A DNA stretch of 7,145 bases, from positions 1-7,145 of the forward strand of contig CAJGDQ010000052.1 of NCBI GenBank assembly GCA_904502215.1, in the 5' to 3' direction. Made by a program: the position numbers and the translations under genes. The stretch comes from Clostridiaceae bacterium. GTDB taxonomy: Bacteria; Bacillota; Clostridia; Oscillospirales; Acutalibacteraceae. Each line of letters begins with the position of its first letter. Positions within the stretch are counted from its first letter, which is position 1. Below the pieces are notes generated by a model. It saw only the letters and a program-made list of their open reading frames with translations. It had not been told where the DNA came from and searched no databases. Below, piece by piece: positions 6,058 to 7,145 of the stretch.

Positions 6058-7002
6058 TTTTGCTAAATTATTAACTTCTTTTCCATTTAAAAAATCGCTA
6101 AGACTTTGATACACCAGCTTTATAAGGCGTTTTCTCGTTTCAAGGGGTGCCCAAGCGGTATGCGGAGTGATAATCAGATTATCAATTTTTTCAAGACTGC
6201 TTTCATTATTCATCGGCTCTTGCTTTAAAACATCAACCGCAGCGCCCGAAAGATGACCTGAAAGTAATGCTTTTTCAAGTGCATTTTCATCAACAGTTCC
6301 ACCTCTTGAGGTGTTGATAAAATATGCTCCCTTTTTCATTTTTGCAAAGGTTTCATCATTCATCAAATCTTTGCTTTGTTCATTCAGAGGGCAATGAAGA
6401 GTTAAAACATCGCTCTTCTCAAGCAGTTCGTGGAAGGAAACAAACTTTTCCTCATTATGCTTCGAGCGAGTGTAAACCAAAACATTCATACCAAGTCCTA
6501 AAGCCGCCTTTTCAACTGCTTTTGCAATAGCACCATAACCAACAATGCCAAGGGTTTTACCAAAAACCTCATCTGTTGAAAAAACGAGCGGACAAAATGT
6601 TGGCGCCTTCTTCCAACCGCCTTGCTTTACAAAGGAATTATATTGGTTAATTTTAGTGTAATGCATTAAAATATAGGCAATAACCTGTTGGGCAACTGCA
6701 TTTGTTGAATAGCCTGCAACATTGCAAACAGTAACTCCATATTTTTTAGCCGATACCAAATCAATATTGTTATACCCTGTTGCAAAAAGTCCTACATATT
6801 TAAGGTTTGGAGCGTTAATAAAAACCTCTTCATCAATAATGGTTTTATTGCAAAGGATAATATTGGTATCCTTAACCTCTTCGAGTAAATCCGCACGAGG
6901 TATATTTTCAAATTCTTTAACCTCGCCTAATTGCTCAAAAATACCAAGGTCTAAATCATTATCAGAAACTAATGTTGCTCTATCAGTTAAGAGTATTTTC
7001 AT
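6055..7002 (-). CDS. D-isomer-specific 2-hydroxyacid dehydrogenase, glycerate dehydrogenase/hydroxypyruvate reductase type
   Basis: A cytosolic NAD(P)-dependent oxidoreductase that reduces 2-oxoacids such as hydroxypyruvate or glyoxylate to D-2-hydroxyacids. The 315 residues are the normal family length. The substrate-binding domain (1-100 and the C-terminus) has GLFATGYNNID (71-81). The nucleotide domain has GIVGYGAIA (152-160). The catalytic triad is complete: Arg233 in TSRGGTVDE, Glu262 in KQEP and His281 in TPHTAWAP; the Trp after the catalytic His is typical of glycerate dehydrogenases. At the end of the second beta strand, LVYTRSK (175-181) has Thr where NAD-specific enzymes carry Asp, followed by Arg, so NADP(H) use is possible. 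It starts inside the DUF896 gene (20-base overlap) and is followed 13 bases later by comM. AAAGGTG (7019-7013) sits 10 bases before the ATG. The exact substrate is not determined by sequence. Confidence 0.92.
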   Translation of the reverse strand: MKILLTDRATLVSDNDLDLGIFEQLGEVKEFENIPRADLLEEVKDTNIILCNKTIIDEEVFINAPNLKYVGLFATGYNNIDLVSAKKYGVTVCNVAGYSTNAVAQQVIAYILMHYTKINQYNSFVKQGGWKKAPTFCPLVFSTDEVFGKTLGIVGYGAIAKAVEKAALGLGMNVLVYTRSKHNEEKFVSFHELLEKSDVLTLHCPLNEQSKDLMNDETFAKMKKGAYFINTSRGGTVDENALEKALLSGHLSGAAVDVLKQEPMNNESSLEKIDNLIITPHTAWAPLETRKRLIKLVYQSLSDFLNGKEVNNLAK

Positions 7003-7145
7003 CCTTACTCTTCACCTTTCTTTTGGTGCCGTCAGGCTCAACAATATATGTGTTCTCAAGCTGGGAAACAAGACTTCTTTTAAATCCCTCTATATATTCT
7101 CTTCTGAGTATTGCCTGCTCTTCAAGTTCAGCTTCGGTTAAACCC
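6983..7145 (-). CDS. DUF896 (YnzC-like) small protein, C-terminal 53 residues, cut by window edge
   Basis: A minus-strand frame enters from beyond the right edge (first whole codon at 7144) and ends at TGA (6985-6983). It contains LTEAELEEQAILRREYIEGF (residues 2-21 of the fragment) and LENTYIVEPDGTKRK (29-43). This is the recognisable core of DUF896 proteins, small helical cytosolic proteins of Firmicutes, usually about 65-80 residues, of which Bacillus subtilis YnzC is the best-known member. Only about 20 N-terminal residues should be missing. The biological role of the family is not established; links to the SOS response have been suggested for B. subtilis from its neighbourhood. The last 20 bases overlap the start of the dehydrogenase gene in another frame, so the two are probably translationally coupled. 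The tail SKDENTLN after the conserved part looks like a consequence of that overlap. Confidence 0.88.
   Translation of the reverse strand, partial: GLTEAELEEQAILRREYIEGFKRSLVSQLENTYIVEPDGTKRKVKSKDENTLN

Noticed and set aside
6324..7141. Two plus-strand open frames (6324-6530, 6722-7141)
   Set aside because: They run antisense to the dehydrogenase and DUF896 genes; the longer one spans both genes without any domain signal.
1..7145. Mobile element, CRISPR array, tRNA, prophage or defence genes
   Set aside because: No direct repeat array, terminal inverted repeats, transposase or integrase motif, tRNA-like cloverleaf or toxin-antitoxin pair was found; the genes are housekeeping in type.

Overview
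The window looks like a chromosomal segment from a low-G+C Firmicute, probably an anaerobic Clostridia member of the Ruminococcaceae/Oscillospiraceae kind. This rests on purine-rich Shine-Dalgarno sites (AAAGGAG, AGGAGG, TAAGGAG), heavy use of TTA, AAA and ATA codons, AT-rich spacers with sigma-A-type promoters, a DUF896 (YnzC-like) gene and a GTP-type PEP carboxykinase. The lineage is inferred; no marker gene is present. Every gene supported here lies on the minus strand, so transcription runs from the right end to the left end. There is no mobile element, CRISPR array, tRNA or rRNA.

Right part (7145 to 3996): a tightly packed gene string. It starts with the 3' end of a DUF896 gene cut by the window edge, which overlaps by 20 bases a D-2-hydroxyacid dehydrogenase of the glycerate dehydrogenase/hydroxypyruvate reductase type. 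Next come a full-length YifB/ComM-family AAA+ ATPase and a small P-loop kinase-like protein of unknown substrate. The last two gaps are only 12-13 bases, and the stop codon of each preceding gene runs into the next Shine-Dalgarno site, so this is very probably one operon whose promoter lies beyond the window.

Middle (3995 to 1220): a promoter with an extended -10 box, then a leader that reads as a yybP-ykoY-class manganese riboswitch. The 3' strand of its P1 helix overlaps a strong intrinsic terminator, then the leader leads into a P2A-type (SERCA/PMR1-like) cation ATPase. In the known class Mn2+ favours the aptamer fold and blocks termination, so the pump is most likely switched on by Mn2+ and exports Mn2+ and/or Ca2+. 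The same terminator probably also ends read-through from the upstream operon.

Left part (1219 to 1): a promoter and leader for pckG, whose first 373 codons are present. The C-terminal part, including the guanine-binding residues, lies outside the window. The enzyme links oxaloacetate and PEP in central carbon metabolism.

The most informative observation is the riboswitch-ATPase unit. I see no convincing new multi-gene system. The least understood parts are the small kinase-like gene and the DUF896 gene.
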